This document shows, one piece after another, positions 1 through 8,115 of a stretch of DNA of 64,000 bases. The stretch is from Sporomusa termitida. GTDB lineage: Bacteria; Bacillota; Negativicutes; Sporomusales; Sporomusaceae. Location: the NCBI RefSeq assembly GCF_007641255.1, contig NZ_CP036260.1:62001-126000 (forward strand). The letters are read 5' to 3'. A program made the position numbers and the translations under genes. Position 1 is the first letter of the stretch. Each line of letters opens with the position of its first letter. The notes beneath the pieces were generated by a model. It saw only the letters and a list, made by a program, of their open reading frames with translations, was not told the DNA's origin and did no database searches.

Positions 1-1
1 T

Positions 2-130
2 TGCGGCAGGAGCATGTGCCAAGAATGTGTTTTTCGCTGCAAGCGAGGTTTTATTATTTATCTATATATCGAGCATAAGGGACTGCTGGCGGTGCCTGTG
101 GAAAAGTTGGCGGGCTATTTTAAACTTTAG
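2..130 (+). CDS. possible 3' end of an unidentified gene (partial)
   Basis: An open frame enters from the left edge and stops with TAG at 128-130. The 42 visible residues begin with a cysteine-rich stretch (C-x3-C-x2-C-x3-C) and end in LAVPVEKLAGYFKL. I do not recognise the family. It would converge on the LysR gene that ends at 160. With no start and little sequence visible, it could also be a chance open frame. Confidence 0.3.
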   Translation, partial: CGRSMCQECVFRCKRGFIIYLYIEHKGLLAVPVEKLAGYFKL

Positions 131-159
131 CCGGCTGTTGCCGGCAACGTATTTCTTTA

Positions 160-1092
160 TTATGGTAGTGAACTTTCCGGCTGTCCAAGGGGAGGGCGGC
201 GACAGTCCCGTATCCAGTGGATAAAAAAGTTTTTAAAGTTAGAAAGAACCGGGGACGGTCTTTTTTTTTGAAAAACCACCGAAAGAGTCCTAAGCGCTTT
301 AGGCGTAAAGCGGACAATCGCAATGTTTTTTCGGGGCGCAGCCATAATTGTTCGCGCGGAAAGCATTGCAATGCCCATTCCTTCAGCCACAAGCCCCAGG
401 CAGGTATCGGTATATTGCGTGTTATAGCCGAATTTCGGTTCAAATCCAGCCCGTTTACAAGCCTCAAGCGTATCCAGAAACAAGCCGGAGGCCCTGGAAA
501 AGCAAATGAACATTTCTTGGGCAGCCTCGCGCAAATCAATGGCCCCCCTGGCCGCAAACGGGTGAGATGTGCTGGTGATCAGCACTATTTCATCATTGAC
601 CAGAGGATATGATTCTAAGGGAATCTTCCCGGGCTTGTATTTGTTGAAAGCGGTAAGAAATGCTACATCGATTTTACCGCTATACAGTAAGGGGTATAAA
701 TCAAAGCATTCCGCCTCATGAAAATCGAGGGATATTTTCGGATAGGTTTTCTGGAACTCGGCAATAAGCGAAGTGATACTATAAGCACCAAGCGCCGGCG
801 TATTGCCAATGAATATTTGTCCACTTTCTCCGATTACATATTTTTGCATCGCAGTATTAATACCATCAATATTCTGCATGATTTTCTTAGCATTTTCAAC
901 AAATTCAATACCTGCCGGCGTCAAGTGAACTGAGCGTGTGGTTCTTCCGAATAAGATGATACCTAATTCATCCTCCAGTTTTTTTATTTGTTGTGATAAA
1001 GACGAGGGCGTTACACAAACTTCAGCGGCTGCACGGGAAAAGTTTTGGTGCTTGGCTACCGTCAAGACGTATTTAAGCTGATATATTTCCAT
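160..1092 (-). CDS. LysR-family transcriptional regulator
   Basis: This 310-residue protein has the LysR layout: an N-terminal winged HTH (about residues 1-60, with SRAAAEVCVTPSSLSQQIKK as the recognition helix region) and a C-terminal periplasmic-binding-like effector domain. An in-frame ATG exists 24 bases further upstream, but the ATG at 1092 has a GGAAG site 7 bases before it and gives the usual LysR start (MEIYQLKYV). The gene diverges from the two-carrier MFS unit, so it probably controls that unit and perhaps the CoA-enzyme genes that share its promoter type. The effector is unknown. The C-terminus is unremarkable except for a proline-rich tail. Confidence 0.9.
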   Translation of the reverse strand: MEIYQLKYVLTVAKHQNFSRAAAEVCVTPSSLSQQIKKLEDELGIILFGRTTRSVHLTPAGIEFVENAKKIMQNIDGINTAMQKYVIGESGQIFIGNTPALGAYSITSLIAEFQKTYPKISLDFHEAECFDLYPLLYSGKIDVAFLTAFNKYKPGKIPLESYPLVNDEIVLITSTSHPFAARGAIDLREAAQEMFICFSRASGLFLDTLEACKRAGFEPKFGYNTQYTDTCLGLVAEGMGIAMLSARTIMAAPRKNIAIVRFTPKALRTLSVVFQKKRPSPVLSNFKNFFIHWIRDCRRPPLGQPESSLP

Positions 1093-1193
1093 AGCAGACT
1101 TCCTTTCTGTTGTCATAACTTAAAATGAATATTCTGTTAAAATTACCAATGTCCTGCTCGAAAAAATGATAGAGTGACTATTCTAAAAATGGT

Positions 1194-1214
1194 AAATATT
1201 TATCATAAATATTT
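1194..1214. promoter_or_regulatory. 21-bp palindrome, candidate LysR operator
   Basis: AAATATTTAT and ATAAATATTT flank a single central base, a perfect AT-rich dyad. It lies about 100 bases upstream of the LysR start and just downstream of the -10 of a plausible minus-strand promoter. That is where an autorepression site would sit. AT-rich dyads also arise by chance. Confidence 0.4.
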
Positions 1215-1225
1215 ATTCTTGCTGT

Positions 1226-1255
1226 TTTATAATCTATAATTATTAAGTTTGTCTA
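1226..1255 (-). promoter_or_regulatory. candidate sigma-A promoter for the LysR gene
   Basis: On the minus strand TAGACA (1255-1250) and TATAAA (1231-1226) are separated by 18 bases. The fit to consensus is moderate. Confidence 0.35.
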
Positions 1256-1389
1256 ATGAATCTAAAAAAACTCCGATATTGCGCCGGATATGAACCTGCG
1301 TTTTTTGTTGCGTTTTTAAGTGCTGCTAATGTATAGGAATGACTATGTGATATAACTTCGCAATATTTTTAATATTTAAACTTAATTAA

Positions 1390-1418
1390 TTGTTGCAAAT
1401 TGTTAACTATAGTACATT
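1390..1418 (+). promoter_or_regulatory. promoter of the MFS unit, TTGTTG-N17-TACATT
   Basis: TTGTTG at 1390-1395, a 17-base spacer and TACATT at 1413-1418. The same hexamer and spacing recur at 4769 and 9682 ahead of the next two units, and the flank AATTGTTG is conserved. The rest of the 1117-1537 gap is AT-rich and holds no gene that I can see. Confidence 0.6.
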
Positions 1419-1537
1419 AAACCTAGACACTAACCAGCGGGACAAATTAGTAACGAAAGAGAGTGAGAAAAGCTTTTAAATCCACATTTAGAAAATTGGA
1501 CAAAAACTAGGTATTATTTAGTTAAAGGAGGAAAATT

Positions 1538-2842
1538 ATGCATTCACAGACGGGGAATAAACGCTGGATGATTGTAGCTCTGATGTTGTTGAGCTATGCT
1601 GTTATGTATATCTGCCGCACCAGTATGTCTATTGCCGGGCCGGTAATGATGAAGGATTTTAATTGGAGCGCCACTCAGTTTGGTTTGGTCTCGACCGCAT
1701 TTTTCATAGGTTATGCTCTCACCATGATGCCTGCCGGTTATTTGGCCGACCGGTTTGGCAGCGGAAAAATCATGGTATTTGGTATTTTACTGTACTCTTT
1801 ATTTACTTTCCTTACCCCTTTTGGCGCCACAATCAGCATGCTGATCCTGCTGCGCGCCGTAGTGGGCATAGGACAGGGGGTAATTTTGCCTTGCAATGGC
1901 TCCTTGTTGGCGCAGTGGGTTCCCAAAAAAGAATCGGCAACGGCGCAGGGAATCGTTATGATTGGTACGCCTCTGGGAATAACGCTTACTATGCCGCTGG
2001 CAATTTTCTTTATGCAGCACTATGACTGGAAGACCGTGTTTTATGCGTTCGCTTTTTTGGGCCCAATTTGGATTTTGCTATGGAACCAGCTGGGAAAGAA
2101 TAAACCGGAATTGCACCCATCCATAACCAGGGAAGAAGTAGAATATATCCGAGCCGACCAGGGATCCGCCCAAATAACGGACGCAGCGGCCAGCGTGACG
2201 CCGGGGGAGGTCTTCCGGAATGGATCGGTATGGACTTCCGCCTTGGCCTACTTTACCAGCAACTATCTCTTTTTTTTGTTCTTTGCCTGGCTACCGACCT
2301 ATTTTGTAAATGGCCGTGGCTTTACCCTGGTTAAAAGTGGTTATATGACCATGATCCCCTATATGTTTGCTATGATCGCCTACCCACTTGGCGGAATTCT
2401 GGCCGACCGGGCCGCGAAAAAATTCGGCAATAATATGGGCAGGAAACTATTCCCCATTGTCGGGCTAATCGGAGCCGGAATCTTCCTGGTACTGGGGACC
2501 CGCGTGGCGAGTGCGGAGGGCGCTATCGCGCTTATCACCATCTCGATATTTTTCTTATCCATAACCCAGGCTCCTTTTTTCTCAATGCCGCCGATTTTTT
2601 CCGCCAAGAATGCAGGTAAGATTATTGGCTTATATGGCTTCTGCGGCACCTGCGCCGGTTTGACCGCACCGATATTAACCGGGGCTATTATCGACTATAC
2701 CCAAAGTTATGATTATGCCCTGTTTTTTGGCGCTGCCGTAGCCGTAGCCGGTGCGATTATTCTCCTGACCCTCTGCAGTGTAAAAGCGGTCGAAAGCAAA
2801 GCCGTGGTTGAGGTTCCGCCGGCTGCTTCTAATCTTCCGTAA
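1538..2842 (+). CDS. MFS transporter, ACS (anion:cation symporter) type
   Basis: This 434-residue, 12-TM protein has the MFS signature GYLADRFGSGK at residues 67-77 between TM2 and TM3. Its N-terminus resembles the hexuronate/glucarate (ExuT/GudP) branch of the anion:cation symporters, so uptake of an organic anion is likely. The start is fixed by a strong AAAGGAGG site 8 bases upstream. It is the first gene after the divergent LysR gene and is followed 131 bases later by a close paralogue. The substrate is not deducible; the CoA-transferase, ligase and decarboxylase genes downstream point to a carboxylic acid. Confidence 0.88.
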   Translation: MHSQTGNKRWMIVALMLLSYAVMYICRTSMSIAGPVMMKDFNWSATQFGLVSTAFFIGYALTMMPAGYLADRFGSGKIMVFGILLYSLFTFLTPFGATISMLILLRAVVGIGQGVILPCNGSLLAQWVPKKESATAQGIVMIGTPLGITLTMPLAIFFMQHYDWKTVFYAFAFLGPIWILLWNQLGKNKPELHPSITREEVEYIRADQGSAQITDAAASVTPGEVFRNGSVWTSALAYFTSNYLFFLFFAWLPTYFVNGRGFTLVKSGYMTMIPYMFAMIAYPLGGILADRAAKKFGNNMGRKLFPIVGLIGAGIFLVLGTRVASAEGAIALITISIFFLSITQAPFFSMPPIFSAKNAGKIIGLYGFCGTCAGLTAPILTGAIIDYTQSYDYALFFGAAVAVAGAIILLTLCSVKAVESKAVVEVPPAASNLP

Positions 2843-2973
2843 AATTCTGTCAGAGCAGGGTTTGTCCCTGGCTGCCGCGATACTCTCGCTCTATATGCTA
2901 AGACGACGGTACGTCCAGTTTCCCTACCCGGTTGATAAAACAGGTTTTACAAAGTGGGTGAGGAGGAGAATCA

Positions 2974-4248
2974 ATGGCAAAGGTTGGAAATAAGCGCTGG
3001 GGGATTATTTTTCTGATTGTTCTCTGTTATGTGGTTTTATATATGGATCGTTCCTGTATGTCAATCGCCGGCCCTGTGATGATGCGGCACTTCAACTGGA
3101 CCGCCACCGAGTACGGCCTGGTTTCCACCGCGTTTTTTATCGGCTATGGCTGTACCCAGCTTCTCGGCGGCTGGCTGGCCGACCGGTACGGCGGCGGTAA
3201 GGTTGTCATGATCGGGGCCCTATGGTGGTCTGTGTTCGTATTTCTGACTCCGTTTGGCTCAACCCTGGGCTTAATGATATTAATCCGCATTGCGATGGGG
3301 TGGGGTGAAGGTGTCACTTTGCCGGCCAATTCTTCCATAGTGGCGCAATGGATGCCCAAGAAAGAATCAGGGCTGGCCCAGGGTCTGTGCCTTATGGGCG
3401 TTCCCATCGGGATGGTCGTTACCATGCCGCTTTCCATCTGGATTATGCAAACCTATAGCTGGCAAATGATATTTTACTCTTTTGCCTTTATTGCGCCATT
3501 CTGGGTTTTACTGTGGTTAAAATATGGCGCCAACCGGCCGGAGCAGCATCCGGCAATCAGCCGGGAAGAGTTGGCTTATATCCGGGAGGATCAGGGTTCG
3601 CAGGATCCGGCGGCCTCCACGGCAAACCTGACTGCCCGGGATATATTTTCAACAAGTTCGGTGTGGAGCTGCGCAATTGCCTATTTTTGTGCCAACTACC
3701 TGCTATATTTGTTCATGACCTGGCTGCCTAATTACTTTGCATTAGGCCGGCACCTGGACATGACCAGGACAGGGCTATACTCCATGTTTCCTTATATTGT
3801 TGCCACTTTCACGTATCCGCTGGGGGGCTATTTAGCCGATCGCGCCGCTAAGAAATTTGGCGACAATATCGGCCGGAAGCTATATCCTATTGCCGGTATG
3901 ATCGCCGCCGGTTTTTTGCTGGTAATTGGGTCCCAGGCCCCCAGCGCCGCTGCCGCCATGGCGCTCATATCAGCCTCCAATGGCCTGTTATGCCTGACTA
4001 TGGGCGGGTTTTACTCAATGCCAATGGTCTTTTCTCATAAGAATGCCGGCAAAATAACCGGGTTATTTGCCACTTTCGCCACAATTGGCGGCATAAGCGC
4101 TCCCACCATAACCGGGTTTATTATTGATTATTTCGGCAGCTATGAGTATGCTTTGTTTTTAGGCGCCGGCATTGCCGTGGCGGGAGCCGTTATTTTACTT
4201 ACAACCTGTAAAGTGGAGGCAATTAAAGTAAAAGCCGTAGCCGGCTGA
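2974..4248 (+). CDS. MFS transporter, ACS type (paralogue of the preceding gene)
   Basis: This 424-residue, 12-TM carrier has GWLADRYGGGK at residues 66-76. Long stretches match the upstream carrier (for example SMSIAGPVMM and STAFFIGY), so the pair is a tandem duplication that has since diverged. A GAGGAG site precedes the ATG. The two carriers may import different members of one substrate class, or one may import and the other export a product. A hairpin directly follows the gene. Confidence 0.88.
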   Translation: MAKVGNKRWGIIFLIVLCYVVLYMDRSCMSIAGPVMMRHFNWTATEYGLVSTAFFIGYGCTQLLGGWLADRYGGGKVVMIGALWWSVFVFLTPFGSTLGLMILIRIAMGWGEGVTLPANSSIVAQWMPKKESGLAQGLCLMGVPIGMVVTMPLSIWIMQTYSWQMIFYSFAFIAPFWVLLWLKYGANRPEQHPAISREELAYIREDQGSQDPAASTANLTARDIFSTSSVWSCAIAYFCANYLLYLFMTWLPNYFALGRHLDMTRTGLYSMFPYIVATFTYPLGGYLADRAAKKFGDNIGRKLYPIAGMIAAGFLLVIGSQAPSAAAAMALISASNGLLCLTMGGFYSMPMVFSHKNAGKITGLFATFATIGGISAPTITGFIIDYFGSYEYALFLGAGIAVAGAVILLTTCKVEAIKVKAVAG

Positions 4249-4260
4249 GTTATTGCCAAT

Positions 4261-4297
4261 GGCTCCTGCCCAGTCCCAATCATACTGAGCAGGAGCC
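4261..4297 (+). terminator. stem-loop after the MFS pair
   Basis: Arms GGCTCCTGCCCAGT and ACTGAGCAGGAGCC pair with one mismatch around a 9-base loop. The following sequence is only weakly T-rich (AGTTCTATTCT), so termination may be partial. Confidence 0.55.
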
Positions 4298-4306
4298 AGT
4301 TCTATT

Positions 4307-4539
4307 CTAGTGCCTTGACAAAGTCCAATATTAGGTTAGACAACGCATCTTTTCCCGCCCTGCTGCGTTGTCGTCGCCTTACAGATTGCCGATCTGCGCG
4401 GCCCGTGCCAGTAATAAGAGGCCCATATCATACAGGTTCATTAAAGCAGATCTTAATGAATCAGTTAGCGTCCTCCGCCTTGCATTGCGAAACAATCTAC
4501 GTTGTCTAAAACTAACAGCTAACTTTGCCAAGACACTAG
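4307..4539. mobile_element. MITE-like element with ~40-bp imperfect terminal inverted repeats
   Basis: The left end starts CTAGTGCCTTGACAAAGT and the right end finishes ACTTTGCCAAGACACTAG. These pair over 18 bases with two transition differences. Further in, TTAGACAACG and CGTTGTCTAA pair perfectly. The 233-base element has no gene of its own; open frames inside it look accidental. It sits between two terminator-like hairpins. No clear target duplication was seen. It could instead be a large structured repeat; a short nested dyad (GACAACGCA/TGCGTTGTC) lies in the left arm. Confidence 0.55.
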
Positions 4540-4594
4540 GTTATTTTCAAACTAAGATTTGCTAGGCATGGTCGTGAGTTATGTCTATTTTGCT

Positions 4595-4618
4595 AACCGC
4601 CTTTGGCGGCGTTTTTTA
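4595..4618 (+). terminator. rho-independent terminator
   Basis: CCGCC, a TTT loop, GGCGG, then C-G-TTTTTT. It may be the original terminator of the MFS unit, now separated from it by the inserted element. Bases 4619-4768 are AT-rich with no gene. Confidence 0.65.
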
Positions 4619-4768
4619 TTAATAAAGACAAGTGCAATAATTCAGTAATTTTAAATAATAAAAGTTTATGAAGAATAAGCCGGATGATTCCCGACTGATT
4701 AAAATAGCTAACAATTTACTATTGGTGTAGCTGTAATTAACACTAACATTTACTTTAGAATTATTAAA

Positions 4769-4797
4769 TTGTTGGCAATATTTAACTAGAGTATAGT
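4769..4797 (+). promoter_or_regulatory. promoter of the SDR-UbiD unit, TTGTTG-N17-TATAGT
   Basis: TTGTTG at 4769-4774 and TATAGT at 4792-4797 with a 17-base spacer. The spacer shares TTTAAC/TTGTTAACTA-like bases with the promoter at 1390, which suggests a common regulator site overlapping the spacer. Confidence 0.65.
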
Positions 4798-4911
4798 GAA
4801 GCTTGAGAAGTAAAGTGTTGAGGGGATGCCTTGTAGGAAAGCGGCAACTTCTTCAAGACCATGCGATGAGGTTGAACTTTAGGGACTAAAAACTAAAAAG
4901 GGGCTGAAAAC

Positions 4912-5700
4912 ATGAGTAATCCAGCTAAAGGAAATTGGGTGAATACTCTTCCCCTGCAAGGACAGGTTGCCATTGTAACCGGCGGCGGGACCGGGATTGG
5001 ACGCGGCATTGCGGAAACTTTCGCGGCTGCCGGGTCCAAGGTAGTGGTGGCCGGACGCCGGGAAGATAAGCTGGCAGAAGTCTGCGCGGCAATTGAGGCC
5101 GGTGGCGGGGAAGCTCTTGGCATCCGTACCGACGTTACGGTCCAGGCAGATATTGATAACCTGGTGGAGCAGACCTGTAAGGCCTTTGGCACTGTTACTA
5201 TTCTCGTTAATAATTCAGGTATGGCGCTGCCGCGGTGCAACACGCTGGAGGTGACCAGAGAAGACTGGGAAACACTCTTTGCCCTGAATATGACATCGGC
5301 TTTTTTCGTTTCCCAGGCCGTGGCGCGGGTTATGGCCAGGAATGGCGGCGGCCGTATTGTAAACATGACCTCGCAAAGAGGGATCAATGCCCTGCCGGGC
5401 ATTGTCGCCTATTGCACTGCCAAAGGGGCCCTGATGGCCATGACCCGCGCGCTGGCCATCGATTTGGCGCCCAATAATATAAACGTGAACGCCGTAGCGC
5501 CCGGCTATGTTCAGACAGATATGGTCGCCGGATTACTGGCTGACCCGGAGCGGTTGAAATTTGTTATCGACCGTACGCCTTTGCGCAAAATGGGGACAGT
5601 GGATGAAATGGCCGCCGCCGTTTTGTATCTAGTCATTTCACAGTCATCGTATACCACCGGCCAGACCCTGATTCTGGACGGCGGCTGGTCCTGCTGGTAA
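4912..5700 (+). CDS. short-chain dehydrogenase/reductase (SDR)
   Basis: A 262-residue classical SDR of the 3-oxoacyl-ACP reductase (FabG-like) type. The cofactor motif TGGGTGIG is at 23-30, the NNAG position reads NNSG (100-103), and the catalytic Ser154, Tyr167 and Lys171 (Y-x3-K) are present. It should oxidise a secondary hydroxyl or reduce a ketone with NAD(P)H in the cytoplasm. It opens a unit with a Zn-alcohol dehydrogenase, a CoA-transferase and a UbiD decarboxylase, so it probably acts on a hydroxy or oxo acid of the same pathway. The start has an AAGGGG site. Confidence 0.88.
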   Translation: MSNPAKGNWVNTLPLQGQVAIVTGGGTGIGRGIAETFAAAGSKVVVAGRREDKLAEVCAAIEAGGGEALGIRTDVTVQADIDNLVEQTCKAFGTVTILVNNSGMALPRCNTLEVTREDWETLFALNMTSAFFVSQAVARVMARNGGGRIVNMTSQRGINALPGIVAYCTAKGALMAMTRALAIDLAPNNINVNAVAPGYVQTDMVAGLLADPERLKFVIDRTPLRKMGTVDEMAAAVLYLVISQSSYTTGQTLILDGGWSCW

Positions 5701-5780
5701 GCCGGCGGGCGGCCGCAGGAGGCGCGAGCGCTGGGCAAAACCCACTCAAACATGAATAAACCAAGAGGAGATGATTTATT

Positions 5781-6830
5781 ATGCAAGGCATGATGGATGC
5801 TGTTATCAAGACTAAGGCCGCTCCCGGTAGTATGGAATTTGCCTCTGTCCCCATTCCCAAGATTACCCCGGAGCAGGTGCTGATCCGGATCATGGCCAGC
5901 GGGATCTGCGGCACAGACCACTCCCTGTATCACTGGAACGAAGCCATTGCCAATTCTTATAAGCTGCAGTTTCCTTCTATCTTCGGCCACGAATTCTCCG
6001 GCGTCATTACCGAAGTGGGCAGCCAGGTCACAGGCATGGCTGTGGGCGAACGGGTTACTGTCAATCCCATACTTTATTGCGGCCAATGCAGCTATTGCGC
6101 CGAAGGCATTATCAATATCTGTGACAACCGCCCCTTTTTAGGGACTGATTATAACGGCGGCTTTGCCCAGTATGTTGCTGTGCGGGCCCAGAATATAATC
6201 AAACTGCCTGATTCGGTAAGCTTCAAATCCGGCGCTTTAATGGAACCGCTTTGCGTTGCCATCCATGCAGTGGAAAGGGTCAAGCCGGCCTTTGGCGAGA
6301 CGGCCGTTGTTATTGGCCCGGGTGCCATTGGGTTGTTAATGCTGTTGGTTCTGAAAAATATGGGCGTCGGCAAGGTAATAGTAACCGGTGCGGGTGCGGA
6401 CAAGGAGAGACTGGCGACAGCAGCCGCCTTAGGCGCCGATTGCACGATTAATGTAGATGAGCAGGAGCCTGTGGCCAGAGTAAGAGAGCTTACCGGCGGC
6501 AGAGGGGCCGACGTGGTTTTGGACGCCGCCGGTCATCATTCCGTAGTGTCGCAGGCAGTTCAGATGGTAGCCAAGCACGGTAAGATCGGGGTATCCGGCC
6601 TGCCGGCCAAGCCCAGCGAGCTGCTGATGACGCAAATTGCCATGCGGGAAATCAGCATTGTCGGCAACCGGGCTTACGAACGCAAGACCTGGTTCCAGGC
6701 CGCCAAGATGATTGACGGCGGATTGAACGTCGAACCAATCGGCACCCATACGCTTCCACTTAAGGATTGGGAAAAAGGTATGGAGCTGCTTGACCGGAGA
6801 GAGGGATTGCGGATCATTCTGGAGCCCTGA
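5781..6830 (+). CDS. zinc-dependent medium-chain alcohol dehydrogenase
   Basis: A 349-residue MDR enzyme of the sorbitol/threonine dehydrogenase branch. Catalytic zinc ligands Cys43, His70, Glu71 and Glu155 and all four structural-zinc cysteines (100, 103, 106, 114) are present. The nucleotide motif GPGAIG is at 179-184. It would oxidise a secondary alcohol of a polyol or hydroxy acid with NAD. A GAGGAG site lies 10 bases before the ATG; Met4 or Met5 are less likely starts. The pairing with the SDR suggests two oxidations of one polyhydroxylated substrate, which would fit the sugar-acid-like carriers upstream; that is inference. Confidence 0.88.
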   Translation: MQGMMDAVIKTKAAPGSMEFASVPIPKITPEQVLIRIMASGICGTDHSLYHWNEAIANSYKLQFPSIFGHEFSGVITEVGSQVTGMAVGERVTVNPILYCGQCSYCAEGIINICDNRPFLGTDYNGGFAQYVAVRAQNIIKLPDSVSFKSGALMEPLCVAIHAVERVKPAFGETAVVIGPGAIGLLMLLVLKNMGVGKVIVTGAGADKERLATAAALGADCTINVDEQEPVARVRELTGGRGADVVLDAAGHHSVVSQAVQMVAKHGKIGVSGLPAKPSELLMTQIAMREISIVGNRAYERKTWFQAAKMIDGGLNVEPIGTHTLPLKDWEKGMELLDRREGLRIILEP

Positions 6831-6852
6831 TTTGTTGCGGAATGACACGACA

Positions 6853-6890
6853 GTAAACTTGGTCCCAAAATAGCTTGGGGCCAAGTTTAC
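6853..6890 (+). terminator. strong hairpin between ADH and CoA-transferase genes
   Basis: GTAAACTTGGTCCCAA pairs with TTGGGGCCAAGTTTAC (16 bp, one G-T pair) around a 6-base loop. No T-run follows, so it may be a partial terminator or an mRNA-processing barrier inside the operon. Confidence 0.5.
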
Positions 6891-6942
6891 TGTTCAGCAG
6901 CCATCGATCAACCGCATGTAGAAAAGGGGGAGGATTATACTT

Positions 6943-8115
6943 ATGAGTGCAAAGTCGTTTGCCGGCCTGAAAGTTCTTGACTTAACACGGTATTTGCCGG
7001 GCGGGTATGCAACCCAGGTATTTGCCGATCTGGGGGCGGAAGTAATCAAAGTGGAAGAGATCGCAAAAGGCGATTTTTGCCGGGGAGATGAGCCTAAAAT
7101 CAATGATGTCAGCTACTATTTTGCCGCCTTATGCCGCAACAAAAAAAGCCTGGCTATCAATCTCAAAAATGACGACGGCCGGCAAATCTTCAGGCGGCTG
7201 GCGGCAGAGGCCGATATAATCATTGAAAATTTCCGGCCCGGCGTTACCGGGCGGTTGGGCATTGATTATGAGGCAATCAAGCAGATAAACCCTGCTGTCA
7301 TTTATTGCTCTTTGTCCGGCTTCGGACAGAACAATCCGTTAAGCGTCAAAGCCATTCATGATTTAAACCTGCAGGCGTTGAGCGGTTATTTGTCACTCAA
7401 CGGCGGCAAACCTTCGCCGATCCATTTAGTGGACGCGGCCACCGCCATGGTTGGGGCGATGGGAATTCTTACCGCCCTGTTTCACCGTGAAGTGACCGGG
7501 GAAGGGCAATATGTGGATGTATCCATGTTCGAAGCCTTTGTCTGGTGGCTTAGTCTGCTCTATAGCAGATTCCACTTCCAGGGAAATGAGATTTCCCCGG
7601 AAACCATAGAATATCCGGCGCTTTGCTACAACACCTATGAAACCAAGGACAAAAAGCTGCTGGCCTTTGGTATGGTGGAAGATAAATTCTGGAAAGAGTT
7701 TTGTGAAAATACCGGCCTGGAAGAGCTAATTCCCAAACAATTTTTGCGGCGCCAGGAGGATCCGGCGGCGTGGGAAGCAATGTGCGCCCTGGTCGCGGGC
7801 AAGACCCGGGCGGAGTGGCTGGAGTGGCTCAATGGCCGGGATATTTGCATCACTCCGGTCAAGACCATGGGCGAGGCCGTACAGGATATTCTGACGGCCA
7901 ATACCGGGATCATGAATTATCTGGAGTTCCCGGTGGTTGGCAGGATACTGCAAACAGGCCTGCCGTTAAACCTTTCGGCCCTGCCGGTATCGCTGCCGGC
8001 GGCCACGCCGCCTCCGGCCTTGGGAGAGCACACTAAAGAACTGTTAACGCGCCTGGGGTTCAGCGAAGGCGAGATTAAAGCCCTGGCCAAGCAGGGCGTG
8101 GTTGGCGGTCTGTAA
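6943..8115 (+). CDS. class III (CaiB/BaiF) acyl-CoA transferase
   Basis: A 390-residue member of the formyl-CoA/carnitine CoA-transferase family. The N-terminal LDLTRYLPG...LGAEVIKVE block is typical and the conserved aspartate lies in HDLNLQALSG (about residue 140). It moves CoA between carboxylic acids through aspartyl-CoA intermediates in the cytoplasm. The ATG follows an AGGGGGAGG site. Its TAA is immediately followed by the ATG of the UbiD gene, so the two are translationally coupled and probably work on the same acid. The donor and acceptor are unknown. A second family member closes the locus at 15763. Confidence 0.9.
   Translation: MSAKSFAGLKVLDLTRYLPGGYATQVFADLGAEVIKVEEIAKGDFCRGDEPKINDVSYYFAALCRNKKSLAINLKNDDGRQIFRRLAAEADIIIENFRPGVTGRLGIDYEAIKQINPAVIYCSLSGFGQNNPLSVKAIHDLNLQALSGYLSLNGGKPSPIHLVDAATAMVGAMGILTALFHREVTGEGQYVDVSMFEAFVWWLSLLYSRFHFQGNEISPETIEYPALCYNTYETKDKKLLAFGMVEDKFWKEFCENTGLEELIPKQFLRRQEDPAAWEAMCALVAGKTRAEWLEWLNGRDICITPVKTMGEAVQDILTANTGIMNYLEFPVVGRILQTGLPLNLSALPVSLPAATPPPALGEHTKELLTRLGFSEGEIKALAKQGVVGGL

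Noticed and set aside
4315-4565. Two overlapping small open frames in the post-MFS gap
   Set aside because: They lie within the inverted-repeat element, have no ribosome site and resemble no protein.
6429-6884. Minus-strand open frame over the alcohol dehydrogenase gene
   Set aside because: It is antisense to a clear Zn-ADH, matches no family and has shadow-like composition.
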